From positions 131,431,601-131,495,600 of the forward strand of contig NC_072894.1 of the NCBI RefSeq assembly GCF_027943255.1: a stretch of DNA of 64,000 nucleotides. Reading direction: 5' to 3'. Of this stretch, positions 1 through 11,998 are shown in pieces. A program made the position numbers and the translations under genes. The notes beneath the pieces were generated by a model. The model saw nothing but the letters and a program-made list of their open reading frames with translations, made no database searches and was not told the DNA's origin. Source of the DNA: Anastrepha obliqua. Its lineage: Eukaryota > Arthropoda > Insecta > Diptera > Tephritidae. The stretch's first letter is position 1. The number at the start of each line of letters is the position of its first letter.

Positions 1-303
1 ATTGGGTGTTTCATAAACAACATGAATCCACTTCACTCTGAGGCGGAAAATATGTAAAGATTATTTGAGAAAAGTTAAAAGTCCATTTGATATTAATTGA
101 ACCGTTCAAGTATATCAAAGACGGCGGGCACTGATCCCAGTCAACTTTTATCCGCCCAAGAGAAGTGTCCTTTCAAGCGAAGGCAATTTTCCCTTAAAGA
201 GCAGGATTTTTTATAAAAAAATGTTCAGCTAAGAGAAATATCCCTCTAATAGAGGTGGCTGTATAGAAGTTACATAGAGGTATATTATTTATGAAACGAT
301 GTA

Positions 304-865
304 CAAGGTGGCGCAAAATTAATCACCCTGTCGGAAGAATAAAATAGGTTATAACAACGAAACCGAAAAACTGACAACAGACCAAAACATTGTGGGCGCA
401 GAGGCTACGTTGGTTTGGGCATCTACTCAGAATGGACGACAACAGGATAACGAAAAAGACCTTCAACTCTGATGGGCAGTAGAAAACGCGTAAGACCCCC
501 AAGAAGATGGATTGATTACATCCAAGAAGACCTACGGTGCATAACTGCTAGAAGAAGCCATGCAGTGAACCGACATGTATGGAGAGATATTGTAAAGGAA
601 GCACTGACTCAAACCGAGCCGTAATTGCCATGATGATGGTGACGATCGGAAGATTTATAATTTTTGCAAATGACGACATACGTCAATCATGTTTGGCACT
701 TATAAACTACAGCAACTATGAATGACATCTAAAGTAAAAAAGCAGACACGCAATAGAACGCATAAAGGTCACCATAAATTGTTCCATCACTCAAAACTAT
801 TTTCCTATTCAAAAGTAGTAAAAAATTGATTCAGAAACAAAATTAATGAATTCTGCGCCACCTTG
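304..865. mobile_element. possible terminal-inverted-repeat element
   Basis: The interval begins with CAAGGTGGCGCAAAATTAAT and ends with the inverted form of CAAGGTGGCGCAGAATTC. That is an imperfect inverted repeat of about 20 bases, 560 bp apart. The same GGTGGCGCAAAATTA motif recurs alone near 62558. I could not find a target duplication outside the ends. The middle holds an RTE-like fragment (398-624). It could be a short DNA transposon or a chance pair of repeat ends. Confidence 0.3.
398..624 (+). pseudogene. RTE-like LINE, C-terminal end of ORF2
   Basis: The frame reads RLRWFGHLLRMDDNR, then a W-I-D-Y-I-Q-E-D-L block and a W-R-D-I-V-K-E-A stretch before a TAA at 622. This is the conserved tail that follows the reverse transcriptase in RTE-type non-LTR elements (W-x-GH-x-x-R-M, then a basic W-x-D-x-x-x-x-DL motif). 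One in-frame TAG near 478 breaks it. The upstream reverse transcriptase is absent, so this is a 5'-truncated dead copy. Clade assignment rests on motif memory only. Confidence 0.6.
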
Positions 866-2411
866 TCTATAACGTATAAGGTGACGCAGTGTTGAGTTGG
901 CCAAATCTTGCACTCTCTCATTCTTGAGCGGAAATATCTCTCGCACGACTGATAGTCGGCCCTTTGGATACTCAGCGTGGTACATCAAAAATGTAGAAAA
1001 GTTATCCCGACCACATGCAGCGAAGCAAATGCAAGTGGTACTTTGGAACACTTATTTTGGCAATATTCCGACCAACAGAGAGTGTGGTTAGTGAGTATTT
1101 TGGAGAACTTGCGAGCGGACACGTAACGCTGGCATTGCTAGGCAAGCAGCGCTGGCAGAAATATCCACTGGGTGATAAAAAGTCGGTGCTGGTGGATATA
1201 TAAAAGGTATATAAAAGGATTCTGACGTAGTTTCGCTGGTTGTAGAGCAGGGTTTGGGAGTAGTCTAACTTGCCTTGTTACATTAGGAAGACTACCCTAC
1301 TAAACACTAAAGATCACATTTTCAGGGCATCCAACATTTTTAGAACGATTTAATGATAATTGAATTAACATTTTCTCCTTCACTTCAAGATTCTTGCCAG
1401 GTATCCACCTCGTGAGCTCCTATACACGCACATACATATGTACACATGCGTGTGCGTGTGTGTGCCTGACGTGGCATATCTTCATTCTACCCATAGAGAG
1501 ATGCATTTGTTTGTAGTCATGCACGTGTGCCAAGTCTTATACTTTTGTAAACAAACACATATGTTTGCACGCACACACAAACAAGAGTACGCAAGCATGC
1601 AATAAAAACCAAGCACTCTGCATGTCCCAAGTCTATCCTATGTTTGTACGATCGCACCTTTGTAAAAAACAAAAAAAACATTGCATGCAAATGCAGCGTC
1701 AAATACTACCTCTTGTTATCTCCTTTTGTTTGCTTTTTTACAAATACTAGCACATACATATACTCCCAGTAGTAAAGTAGCGAGTAACCTTAGGACTGGC
1801 TCCGGCGCACACTTCTCGTGACTTTGCCCAAGCCCAGGTGCAAAGCTAATGAAGGGAGAAGATGTCAGTTGCGGATATAATTTAAATCCAGGGATTTTTG
1901 AGTCAAACTTTTTTATATTAGATGCACAAAAAAAAATTGTTTTAAAAATATTTCTCAAAATTTCATCACGAGATTAAAAAATAGAATCCCGAAAATCCCT
2001 GGCCCCGAAAAATAATGAAAATTCACTAAAATTTTTAACAATAAATTTTAACAGAACCAGAAACCTCTTGCGGAAACGCGGGCTTTAAAAATAGGATCTC
2101 GAAAATTCACTAAAAAAATAACTTTTAAAAAAATAGCATCACCAAAATTCTGGGATCCTGAAAAATCCCGAAAATTTACTTTCCTAATGAAAACGGAAAT
2201 AGCCATGTTTGGAAGTCACCAGCAATGCCGTTCCCAAGTCCTCTTTACCTTTGGCTATAGCAATTTTAATTACGACCTTGTAGCTAATATGAAAAAAGCA
2301 ATAATATTTTCGGTGAGGATACAAGCATTTAAATAAAATTATCATAAACATTATTTTTATATGTTTCTTTTTTCAGTGCGTGGGGCCCTAGCCGAAGTGG
2401 GTTACCCACCG
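866..2411. other. non-coding, with simple repeats
   Basis: No gene is recognised. CA/GT and CATATG-type repeats lie at about 1423-1475 and 1555-1600. A stretch at about 1975-2180 repeats short CCCGAAAAT-like units in an AT-rich setting. Open frames here are short and low in complexity. Confidence 0.5.
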
Positions 2412-2720
2412 TCTTCTTCTTCTTGATTGGCCTGATAACGGCCTACACGATTTTTGTCGAGTTTAACGAAGCGCGCCAGTTGATGCCAGTTGGAGACACC
2501 AAGTGAAGCCAAGTCCTTCTCCACCTGATCTTTCCAACTTAGAGAAGGAGGTACCGCATGGAGTACTTTCATAGCCGGAGTACTTTCAGAGCCATTCGGT
2601 TGTTTGTATCCTATATTCGCTGCGCTATGTCCATGTCGTCGTATAGGTTAGGCGTTTCTTGGAGTGTTTGACAGAAAGATTCTGCGGAAGATTTTTAGAC
2701 CTTTGCACGATGGTGATGGA
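2412..2720. pseudogene. RTE-like LINE 3' fragment with internal inversion
   Basis: Minus-strand translation from about 2645 down to 2412 gives YDDMDIAQRI followed by WKDQVEKDLASLGVSNW, the conserved RTE ORF2 tail. Immediately beyond it, plus-strand translation from 2664 gives VFDRKILRKIFRPLHDGDG, which in intact elements lies just before the YDD(M/I)DIAQRI block. The two pieces are therefore head to head, with an inversion breakpoint near 2650-2660. Stops break the minus frame. Another copy of the tail lies at 26448-26600. A 120-residue open frame from 2659 begins inside this fragment and is probably not a gene. Confidence 0.6.
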
Positions 2721-4103
2721 AAAATGGGTTGCATACACCGCCTTATGGATAATATGGTTATGGATTGTTGGTGGCTTCATTTATAAATTTTTTAATATTT
2801 ATTTGTTCTCCCATCAATCATTTTCTCCGAGGCACCTTTATTACAATATTAAACTCAATTTTCTCAGTGATTCACTTAGAACTTCTTTTATGAGCTGGAA
2901 AAACTATTCGCCTAGGGAAGTTTCTAATTTATTGGATAGCAAGAGGTGGCACAGTGCTAAATCAGACAAATGGCTGGTTGTGGAGCTGCTTAATCTATGG
3001 AATGAGTTTTCGGTCAAATAGTCATAAATCAAGACTAGTCTTGCCACAAAACAGCCATTCCAAAATTCTGCAGATATCGATAATTATCCTATGCAAAAGT
3101 AGGCAGTTGTTGGTAGTAGGATAACCACCACCGTCGCTAAAGTGATAGTTATGCGCTAATTTCAAACTAGTTCTATTTACTACTGTGCTACTTGCGCTTT
3201 GTTGTTGCTATCGCCGCGCTCTGCTACTGCTCGTAGGCACAATGATGACATTTAAAGTATCTTTGTACAAAACAAACAAAAGATTCTTTTATTTCCTTTC
3301 ATCACCGTGGCCCTACCTCAAAGCGCAGTCAACCTCAACGTTGCTCTTCTTCTGCTCCCTCCTTTCTTAGCTCCGCTCCTTAGATTTGTATCTATCTCCC
3401 ATTTTATAAACACTTCCATTTGGTAGGTTTCTATTTGTACCTCAATATTTCAGTTGAATTTCTTTGTTTGTTGATTTTTTTTTTTAGATTCTCTTTTTTG
3501 TTGTTGCTTGTTCGCCTTTACTCAACCACTTTGCGTAAAGTGTCACCGTTGCTACGTTTTCTAGCGTCCAATTACAATTTTTCCACAAAACTGCGCATAG
3601 GCTTACATATGTAAACATGTCAGGTATGTATGTATGTATGTGAGTGATTTTCAATTTTCTAGCAGTGTCTTCTGTGGTTTTGGGTTTCTAATTAAATCTA
3701 TAGAAATTTGTTAAGAAGTGCTGCTGTTATTTACTCATACTATTTCGTCAAAATTCTCTATACAAAACCATCATAAGGCGTATTTTCTCATTCTGCAATT
3801 GTCTCCGTGCTGTGCTCGTTATTCTGTGAATTTTTTTGTTAAATTCTATACAATTCTGCCCACCCGAATCCTGTGTTAGAAATATGGCACTTGGTATTAT
3901 CACACATCTCAAGTTTTACCATTATTTTCTTACCCAATGTGCACACTCTCCCCGGGAAACCAAAAAAAAGGCCACTTGGTTCTAGTGAAGCAGGCTTACT
4001 TGAATAGCAGCATGGTTAATGTTAATGGTTAATGGTTGTAAAGGGTTAAGGTATGGCCCTTTAGCACTGCGACCATATTGATCTATTGTGCACCCTATGC
4101 TGT
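2721..4103. other. non-coding AT-rich stretch
   Basis: No gene is recognised. A (GTAT)n microsatellite lies at 3624-3640. T-rich tracts occur around 3470-3500. The last 100 bases resemble 3' untranslated sequence of the LINE fragment that follows on the minus strand. Confidence 0.4.
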
Positions 4104-4623
4104 CTATTGACTGTTAAGTATGCTTATGAATTGTACCAGCTCCTTCGGAGGAAGTGATTGAAGGTCTTCATCTGTAAGCATGAACTTGTTTAAAAACCTT
4201 TTCCTTCTATGCGTCAACCCCGGACATTCGATAATGAGATATTCTATAGACTCCTCATCCTCGAAGCAAAATCTGAAGGTGCAGGTGTTAGTTATGCCTA
4301 ATTTATGTAAGTATTTGTTGCAGGTGAAGTGACCCGTGAGGGCGCCTGTGAGAGTGCGAATGCTCTTTTTTTTTAACGTGAGGGCCATGTTAGCTCTTTT
4401 AGCGTTGAAACTTAGGAACTTTTTGGAGTGTCTAAGACCCTCTACGTTGTTCCAATGCTGATTTAATAGAGTTTTGGCCCAGTTGAATAGCAGCATAGTT
4501 GGACAACTTTTCCAAATTAGAGGATTTATTCAAGAATAAAACGCTCCAAATTTGCGTACAGTACCTTAAAACTCTTGCTGGTGTGACTGCTCTATGAGTT
4601 GGCAAAAGGAAAAGATAAATCAA
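4104..4623 (-). pseudogene. RNase H-type LINE, C-terminal ORF2 fragment
   Basis: Two overlapping minus-strand frames read toward a C-terminus with TGHFTCNKYLHKLGI, then a cysteine/histidine-like knuckle region (CRFCFEDEES-type spacing, ending I-E-C-P-G-L) and a short basic tail. This matches the region after RNase H in I/LOA/R1-type non-LTR elements. The same region ends the LINE copies at 37006-38376 and 60436-61809, but the sequence is clearly a different family. A frameshift separates the upstream part (4623-4432) from the main frame. The reverse transcriptase and RNase H core are missing. Confidence 0.65.
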
Positions 4624-4848
4624 GGGTACTCTTCTCCAATATTTTTGGCCGGCATTAATCGCTCACAATAATGAATTTGAAGCGAAGATAATCAAATTCA
4701 AAAGTCACTTTGCTTATAAGTTTCCAAATATTTATTTATTTTTTCTTTCGATCTATTCCATGCGAATTTCCATGCCTCGAACTATATCTAACACCGAATT
4801 ACTATTACACCTAATCGATTTGATGTGGTGACTTAAATCCACAGAAGA

Positions 4849-5098
4849 GAATGCCAACAGAACGGCCACACCTTAGGAAGAGTGACGACAACATCACCAA
4901 ACAGGCGCTGCCAGCAAATTCCTTCCCACAGGCAGGACGATAGGTAGGCAGACTACGAACCACCGCAAATGAGGTCTTTGAATAAGACTTGGAATGAACT
5001 TAGAGCTCCTGCACAAAATCGTGTTCCATGGCGAAGAGAAGTTGTTGACGCCTTCACAGGCTTCCTACATTTGAAACCAGCTCCGAGGAGGTACTGTT
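4849..5098 (+). pseudogene. RTE/R4-like LINE tail fragment
   Basis: Plus-strand translation shows MPTERPHLR, a G-R-L-R-T-T-A-N-E-V-F-E block and then WNELRAPAQNRVPWRREVVDA. This is the basic C-terminal tail of a non-LTR element, where the usual pattern is GRPRTTW, then W-x-x-L-x-x-x-AxDRxxWRxxVxA. In-frame stops and shifts show it is dead. No other part of the element is visible nearby. Confidence 0.55.
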
Positions 5099-5212
5099 AG
5101 ATTATAAGGATCTAATAACAATTTGACTGTGTGAGTAATTGGAAATAAGTTTTATGATTGGCAGCCTCTTTCAATGCTGTCAACTCAGTCCGAAGAACTT
5201 TGCTAAGTTCTG

Positions 5213-5480
5213 ATTTACACAGGGAAATATTTCGAAGGTAAACATTTTGTTCGTGGAAGAAGGACGGACGGAGAAGAAAGAGAGGTAGTTATTTCTCATA
5301 CTGGCGAGACGCTTTGTTCTTTTTACTCGTATTGCCAAACTTAAAGAATTAAACGTCAAAAGCAACGAATGTTGCCGAAAACAATTTTGTCCGTGTGACC
5401 GAGAATGAAACATCAAAAGAGATTTTCCAGAGCTTCCCTTCCCTCTTACGAGTACATATCTGTGTCTAAATCGGGACTGT
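5213..5480. mobile_element. relic related to the TTAA element at 50615-51590
   Basis: Bases 5213-5285 align with the reverse complement of about 51405-51485 (shared AAACATTTTGTTCG and GAAGGACGG). Bases 5395-5470 align with the reverse complement of about 50805-50870 (shared GAATGAAACATCAAAAGAGA and TTTCCAG). The two aligned blocks lie in the order expected for a shortened copy. Terminal repeats are not recognisable, so the limits are approximate. A minus-strand open frame of 133 residues across this relic is not thought to be a gene. Confidence 0.5.
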
Positions 5481-8047
5481 GATACGATGGTTGTCGTTGG
5501 GAAGTTTCTGTTGAATTTTAGGGACTTAATGGCGGATTTCATACATTGTGTTAGCTGTAGCTTATAGAAGGTCATAGCCAAGCGCGGTCTCCTTAATTGC
5601 TCTCAATGCGGCTTGAGCCACATTGAGGTCATATTGATCATATAAAGCCTTATGGGTCATGATAAACGCATTTTTGTCTTTTCGAAAAATTGGAGTCATA
5701 TCACAGCGAATTCATTTAAACTGAAGTTACTGGACCAACTGATTCATCATTTTTTCTTGTACCACTGCTGCTTATGACCATCTCCTTGTCTGCATTCGTC
5801 TTGGACTCTACTGAGCACTTAGATATTATTGCTAAAATCCAGTCCATGGTATGTGAATATGTCGGCAAAACCTCATAAATTGTAAGAGTTCTTTAATTTA
5901 CTCATCTGAATATTTAATGATTAGCTTCTTCGAAAGCCTACGCGTTCTTGTACTTGTGAAGTTTGTGTGCTTGTGTGCTGCTCATCGTTCTACAAAATAA
6001 TTTCTTAAAACTATTTTATCTGTAAAACAACTAAATTACATCGAATTCTGCGTCAATTTACCAAAGTCTCATCCCATTTGCTGATTACCGTACGTACGCG
6101 GCCTTACCAATACATTAAAGAGGTCATATGGCAACATCTGGAGGCTGTTTCTTTCATATTTGTTATTTTCTGGTGTTGTTTGTATGCCCATATATACATA
6201 AATATATGTATGTACGCATCTATATGCACTACACTGGCGTAATCAAACTGAACACTAAACAAGCCAAATCAAGAAGACCAGCAGGGAGAAATCAACGAAT
6301 AAAAAAAAAACTTGGAAAAAATTGAAAAAAAAAATCCAAAAAAATACTCATATCAAAGCATAATAAGAAGGCAGCAGTAATTTTCAGTATACAAAATAAC
6401 GCTATAAAACACTTAAGCGCTCGCTGGCAAACCCCCAGACCCCAGGCCAGCATACGCATTTACGCATGTAATAAAAGCGGGGAGTGGAAGAGGCAGCAGC
6501 AGGAAATGTTCATCGCATACAATTAGAGCATCGCATCTGCAATTGTGTGGAAGCATGAAAACAGCCTCGATCGTAAATCGATGGTATGAAGAGCAACATA
6601 TGAGCACGACTGTGTTGGGCGGGCAGCATGTGGCCACCAGGCCGCCTGAAAAATGTACGAGCATATGAGTGTTTTCATGCTCGCATTACATTATCTTTAA
6701 GCACAGGCAGTTTTTGTAATAATTTTTGCTTATTTTTTCATAAATTTCACTCACTTTTTTTGCTTATTTTATTGTATATTTTGGTAGCACTTAATCTGTT
6801 TTTTTTCTTTTTGGTTTTTTTGCGTACATCTCCATCCAATCAAATTAATGTTACATGAAGCAATAACAGCAATTTGTGTTTAGGGGCGCTTTAATATTTT
6901 TTAAATAATACTTGTTAATTTCTTTTTGTTGGCTGAAAATTGTTGTTCTGGCAGTGAAGCGTAAAACACCCCCTTGAGGGAATAATAGGTGCTTGGGGCG
7001 GCAGTCGTTTTAATCGCAGCGAACGAGATTGGTACTGAAGTTGGCTTTTCCCGGATCGTTAGCCACAGAAAGAACAGCTATAAGGGGTACGAAACGATCC
7101 ATGGCAATATTTTTGGATACGGGCTATGCAAAGGCTTCAACTGCTATGAAGTATTTAATTGGTGGGAGGCTGATAAGTAATACTTTTTTTCAGTTTTTCA
7201 TATTTCTTCAAGCATCTTTGAAATATGGAAGTGATTCTATGTAAAGAGCTCTGCGACTGTTTTTATTTAAAATTATATGAAGCTCCTTTTCCATCTCTAC
7301 TTTGACTCTCTTGGCATATTGCAAGCCGTCTAAGCGGCAGCACTAAACAACAACAGCTTGGTTTGATAGTCGGCCACTACCATTCGCTTCGACTTTCAAT
7401 AAGAAATAGTGGGGTTCCCCTATCTAGTAAATTCATCACCAAAAAAAAAATGTGTATCTAAACTGGATTTAATTAGTTCCAGTTGATTTTCGATTAGAAA
7501 ATTTCCTAGCCGACTTTTGTTAGCGGAGAAGACCAGAAACTGCACCACTTCTCATGACAATAAATTACTCTTGAAATCTTCTAGTGAAACGCTCGATGCC
7601 TTTTATATCGCCCAGCCTCTGAAGCTTTTCCTACTCATGTTTATTTACGTTTCTAATTTGTATTTAGAATTGTTGTACTTAATTCCCGAAGGCCCTAGTA
7701 GCCAGCGCTTATCTTTAATGAATTAGTTATTTAAAATTAGTTCTGATGTAAATAATTAAATAAATAAAATATGCTCTTTCGAAGCTCGGATTATGCGCGA
7801 TTTCAGAGTGACTCTTTAGGCAGTGCCTTTTCCTCCGTTTTAATGTGTAAGCAACATTTGTTATCATACCAAATGTGTGTTTTCTGCTCGCTGACTTCTT
7901 CTATATAAAGGACAGGACAAAAGTGTATAAAGATCGCATACCAACGAATTTTTTTCCACCTTTTTTGGGCTAAATTAGTGCAAACTATTCTCCTGATTTC
8001 GGTGCAGTCTCACGAGAAAGCAACTTGCTCTGGACGTAAAACTTTTG
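5481..8047. other. non-coding stretch
   Basis: No coding sequence could be supported. There are A-rich and T-rich tracts near 6300-6345 and 6720-6830. The stretch ends at the stop codon of a candidate host terminal exon, so the part next to 8047 may be its 3' untranslated region. Confidence 0.4.
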
Positions 8048-8181
8048 CTAAAGCTCAACTGTCCGGATTCCGGTAGATACTTGTGCACGTTTTATCTGCT
8101 GCGATGTGTTGGTCCCTTGCAATGGCTGATTGAGTGATTTTCGTCTTTCCAGTTCTTCATATTTGGCGTTATTTTCATTTC
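8048..8181 (-). CDS. candidate host terminal coding exon
   Basis: On the minus strand a pyrimidine-rich tract (TTGTTCTCCCCTGGGACTA) and TTTTGCAG precede an open stretch from 8181. After two leading bases (so the preceding exon must end with one base of a codon) it reads NENNAKYEELERRKSLNQ and ends TGIRTVEL with a TAG at 8050-8048, 43 residues in all. Composition is charged and hydrophilic, like a cytoplasmic tail. I do not recognise the protein. The exon may belong with the one at 13622-13814, but that exon ends in a different phase, so at least one further exon would be needed. Two other frames are also open for part of the length, so frame choice is an inference. Confidence 0.4.
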
Positions 8182-8964
8182 CTGCAAAATAGTCCCAGGG
8201 GAGAACAAGTAACACACGCGAATATCTGTAATTGCAATAACATCAAACAAATCAAGCACACCCATCCATATGCACATATGTATGTTTATATCACGCTTGC
8301 CCATTAAAAAAAAACGTGCTGCGTGTCACTCCATAATGAAGCAAACGCTGCTCAGGGATTGCAGTACTTCGCGTACAAAATTGCCACTTGCTGCATTCCC
8401 AGTGCTGTCGCCCTCAGTATGAAGCCTCCTGCTGTGACATGAAAAATTAAAATGAGCAGTAAGCGATAGGCAACACAATACTATAACAAAGAAAAAGAAG
8501 AAAACGGTGCGCAATTGATGAAAAAAGGAACAAATAAACACGAATCAGGAAATCTGGAGAAACAGAAAAATAAAAATTTGAAATTTGAAAAAGAATTTTT
8601 TTGCTGTTGCTAAGGGGAAGAAAAATTACGGATCGTATGGGCAAAGATGCGCAAATCTGACGTCACACTTGCTTAAAAAGTAACAACTAAATACTGATAT
8701 TATAGATAAGGGAAACAAGGAAGTTGTGACGATCAAATCCCGGTGATCAACTTTTGCCAGACCACAACTGACTGATTATAAAATTTTCAACGACGAGTAG
8801 AATTTCGAACTTCAGCAATGGATTCAAACAGGAGATGGAATCAAGATATGACGCCTACATAGGTACTCACTGAGACAGCTTTACATCTCTTAAACTCGCC
8901 TTCATTATCAAAAATAATGCAATGATTACACGCTATGCCCAGACCAACTCCAACTGCAGTATAG
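8182..8964. other. probable intron; one weak exon-like patch
   Basis: If the exon at 8048-8181 is real, this is intron on the minus strand. A GC-richer patch at about 8330-8440 follows a CATGTCACAG acceptor-like site on the minus strand and is open as RRLHTEGDSTGNAASGNFV, but its donor and phase do not fit the downstream exon. It is left as a possibility. The remainder is AT-rich and unremarkable. Confidence 0.3.
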
Positions 8965-8966
8965 TA

Positions 8967-9870
8967 AAGGGTTTTCCAATAACAGGTGTTATTTTGAATA
9001 GCCCGCTATTTCGGTAGATGTCCTTTTGAAGCTGTCATTTTTTGCTATTTGACAAGTATAAACTACGCCATTAATAAAAATGGAACGATAGACGCTTAGA
9101 CAAAGCATTGAAATTATTAAAATTCACTATAAAAATGGTGAAAATTTGGCAGAGGCGGTTCGTAAAACTCGAACATTTTTGGGTCATCGTGAAGCGCCTT
9201 GTCGGACCGCTGTTGGGGCAAGTTAGTGATGTGAAGAATAAAACCCGAGCGAGTCGCTCAAGAACAGCCGAAAATATTGCTTTTGTAGCCGAAAATGTTG
9301 AAGAAAACCCAGATTTGTCCCTCGTCGTTCTTTGGAATTAGGCATTCCACAAACGTCATTACGCCGTATTTTGCATAAAGATTTGGGTCTTAAGGCTTAT
9401 AAAGTCCCGTTAACACAAGAACTTAAGCCGGTCGATCATCAACAACATCGTGTCTTTGCTGATTGGGTTGTTAAAATGCATGAAAATGATCCGGAATTCC
9501 ATCGAAAAATCATCGTGAGTGATGAGGCCCATTGCTACCTCGGTGGCTTCGTCAACAAGCAAAATTGTCAGATCTGGAACTCAGAAAATCCAAGAGTTAT
9601 TGTTGAAAAGCCTCTCTATCCTCAACCTGTGACTGTTTAGTGCGGTTTTTGATTCGGCGGAGTCATTGGACTTTACTGTATCGAAAATGAAGCTGGAGCA
9701 ACAGTTACGGTGAATGGATTGCGCTATCGAGAGATAATTAACGAGATTTTATGGCCGGAATTGGATGGTATTGATCTGGAAAACGTTTATTTTTAACAAG
9801 ACGGCGCCACGTGCCACACAAGCAACGAAGCCATTGATCTGTTACCAAAATAACACCTCTTAAAACCCTT
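8967..9870 (+). mobile_element. mariner-like element, internally deleted
   Basis: Terminal inverted repeats are AAGGGTTTTCCAATAACAGG at the left and the complement of AAGGGTTTTAAGAGGTG at the right, flanked by TA on both sides (8965-8966, 9871-9872). The inside encodes a mariner transposase up to just past the second catalytic motif and is then cut short, with the right terminal repeat following almost at once. A second relic with the same ends is at 54033-54527 and keeps the opposite half of the gene. Confidence 0.8.
9080..9848 (+). pseudogene. mariner transposase pseudogene (C-terminus deleted)
   Basis: From about 9080 the reading begins with a helix-turn-helix region (QSIEIIKIHYKNGENLAEAV), shifts frame several times, and continues at 9332-9640 with LGIPQTSLRRILHKDLGLK and the first catalytic block IVSDEAHCYLGG. 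The VNKQNCQIW and EKPLYPQPVTV motifs follow. A TAG replaces the tryptophan of the usual VTVWCG, and a further stop stands just before the second catalytic aspartate (QDGATCHTSNEAIDLL). The third aspartate and the C-terminal 90 or so residues are deleted. Not functional. Confidence 0.75.
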
Positions 9871-10161
9871 TATTTCAAAAATTGATGTAACAGACAAATG
9901 CGGAAGGAAAACTTCTGATGTAGGGTTAGATAGTTCGTATTTTTCACGTTACCTTAGATTTCTTATATTAGTACGCTGTGTGAATCGCTGCTAAAACTAT
10001 AAATTTATAGCAACTGGACCAATTTTTCTCGAACCAATTTTCTTACCCCACACCCTAATCTAGAGATGGGAAAGAAATTAACTCCACTTAACACCTTCTA
10101 CGATCTTTGCGGTCCCATCGCATCGCGGAATTATGACAGTGAAACCTAGTCACTCAGAGAT

Positions 10162-10511
10162 GCGGATAAACAGAAGCTGCTGATCTTTGGAAAGAGAGTT
10201 CTGCGAAAAATATTTGACACGGTATGTGATAAATGCGAATGGCGAAAGCGCTACACTCATGAATGTACATACGTGCACCCGCCTCTAATAATCGCAATAA
10301 TTATCAAGAGACTGAGATGGGACTGACACCGATTACCAACCCCACCAAATGCTCTTTAGAAAGTGCCACAGACATAGAAGAAGCGCCGGGCAGCCCGCTC
10401 AAATGGATTGACGGTGCAGGAGACGCGAGTTTTTGGAATTTTCGGGAATGGAGGACGCAAGCACGAAATCTGGAAAATTGGAGCCATTTGCTGCAGCAGG
10501 AGAAGACCTGA
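10162..10511 (+). pseudogene. RTE-like LINE, C-terminal fragment
   Basis: The plus strand reads KLLIFGKRVLRKIFDTV, then PGSPLKWIDGAGDASFW and REWRTQARNLENWSHLL before a TGA at 10509. The order (RKI(F/Y), then RPLKRWID-x-x-x-x-DL, then W-R-x-x-A-x-x-R-x-x-W) is the usual end of an RTE-type ORF2. Frameshifts separate the two parts. It lacks the reverse transcriptase domain. Confidence 0.6.
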
Positions 10512-11690
10512 GCAGAGTTTTGCAGTCAACAATGACGATGTTAAGTGAATCAGCGTATTTTGAAATTTTTTTATGTTGATACATAAATATATTTATTAAT
10601 CAGAGAACTTTGACAATATTTTGGTGCAATTAAATAAAATTTTTTAAATTTTCCATTAAAATTTCTACAAAAGCGTACAAAGTAATATAGTTTAACATTT
10701 AAAAATAAAAAATTAGGTATATACCAATTTTTTTACTGTTTTTGTCAATAAGAAAACGTTAAAAAAAATGTAAAAGTATATAAGTTTGTACCAACTTTGA
10801 GGCTATTAGATTTATTTTATGTCATTCTTAAAAGCGATGTTTGCGTATCACTCGTTTAAGGTTTGTGTTCGTGGACGACGCACTTTGAAGTTGGATCCAT
10901 TCATTGGCTGCATCTGTCATAAGTTTTGGAACTTTAGATTTAAAATTTTTACGAGTTCTTTTTCAAAGTATTAAATATTTATGCAAACAAAAAAAGTTAA
11001 TTTTTCTTGATGTATTCACATCGTTTTGTGCATTTTCTGCATGTAACGAATGCCTGACAGCTTTCATGTGGAAAAACCACCGGCAACGACAACTAAAAAA
11101 AGGTGTCAAAAATCAACTTGATTTTCAAGACACTTCTACCTTACCTTTTGTTGTATAAAAATTCAATGGGTTATAAAACTGGGTTATTCAATGGGTTTTA
11201 AAATTTTGATGAACATTTTTTTTTTATTTCAACAAAGTTTGAATTTGAGCTAGTGCGCTTTTCGTAGAAGAATGAAAAATAAATAAAATTAAATAAGCAA
11301 AAAATAAATTGTCAAAACTTGTTAAAAAATCCATTTTTAAGAAACTTTCGGTATGAAAATCTCTGCGCATACACTTTTTTTCAAATTCAAAATAGAAGGT
11401 CAAAATATGAATACAAAATGCTGTAAATGTATTGGTTTAGTTATGTAAGCAAACACTTAAGTGATTTATTCGCATTGCTCAGGCCTCTCCAATGCTAGAA
11501 ATCTTGTTGGCTGAAAACGAAAATTTTTTCATTATTAAAAAGCAGGAAATGAAAATATTAAAGCTTTTCGCTCATAAATTTATATTAAGAATAATTTATT
11601 TCTAATAAATAATTCAAACAGCAAATCGCAATTCAATTCTGAACTCATGTAGCTCTTAATTCGGATGAGTGCGAAATACATGCAAACATA
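10512..11690. other. AT-rich non-coding stretch
   Basis: Very AT-rich with several AATAAA-like and A/T homopolymer tracts. No gene, repeat end or target duplication could be supported up to the start of the Tc1-like element. Confidence 0.4.
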
Positions 11691-11998
11691 CAGCCGTTGA
11701 AAAACACTTAAGAACGATGCCAGTTCTGTAAATTTGAGACTTTTTTCAATAAAATCACTTGAATGTTTGGCATATTAGGTTTTATTTTATAAATTTAAAA
11801 TGTTTTCAATCTGTATTAGTCTCTTTTATCCAAAAAAACATGTAAAAAAGTTAATACAATTCGAAAATTCTTCGAGAAAAGTACTCAAGAACGAAGCAAT
11901 CATAAAAAATGCAAGCGAAAGAGAAAAGAATGCATAAATATTTTGTTGAAAATCCTTTGCTTTACTACTGCTGCACAGAGCCTTTGTATTGACATTAA

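Noticed and set aside
2659..3021. 120-residue plus-strand open frame with a hydrophobic segment
   Set aside because: Its start lies inside an RTE fragment, no domain is recognised, and the AT-rich sequence gives a Phe/Leu/Asn-rich product typical of chance frames.
5180..5581. 133-residue minus-strand open frame
   Set aside because: It covers a relic of the TTAA element family found again at 50615-51590, where the matching sequence is not coding.
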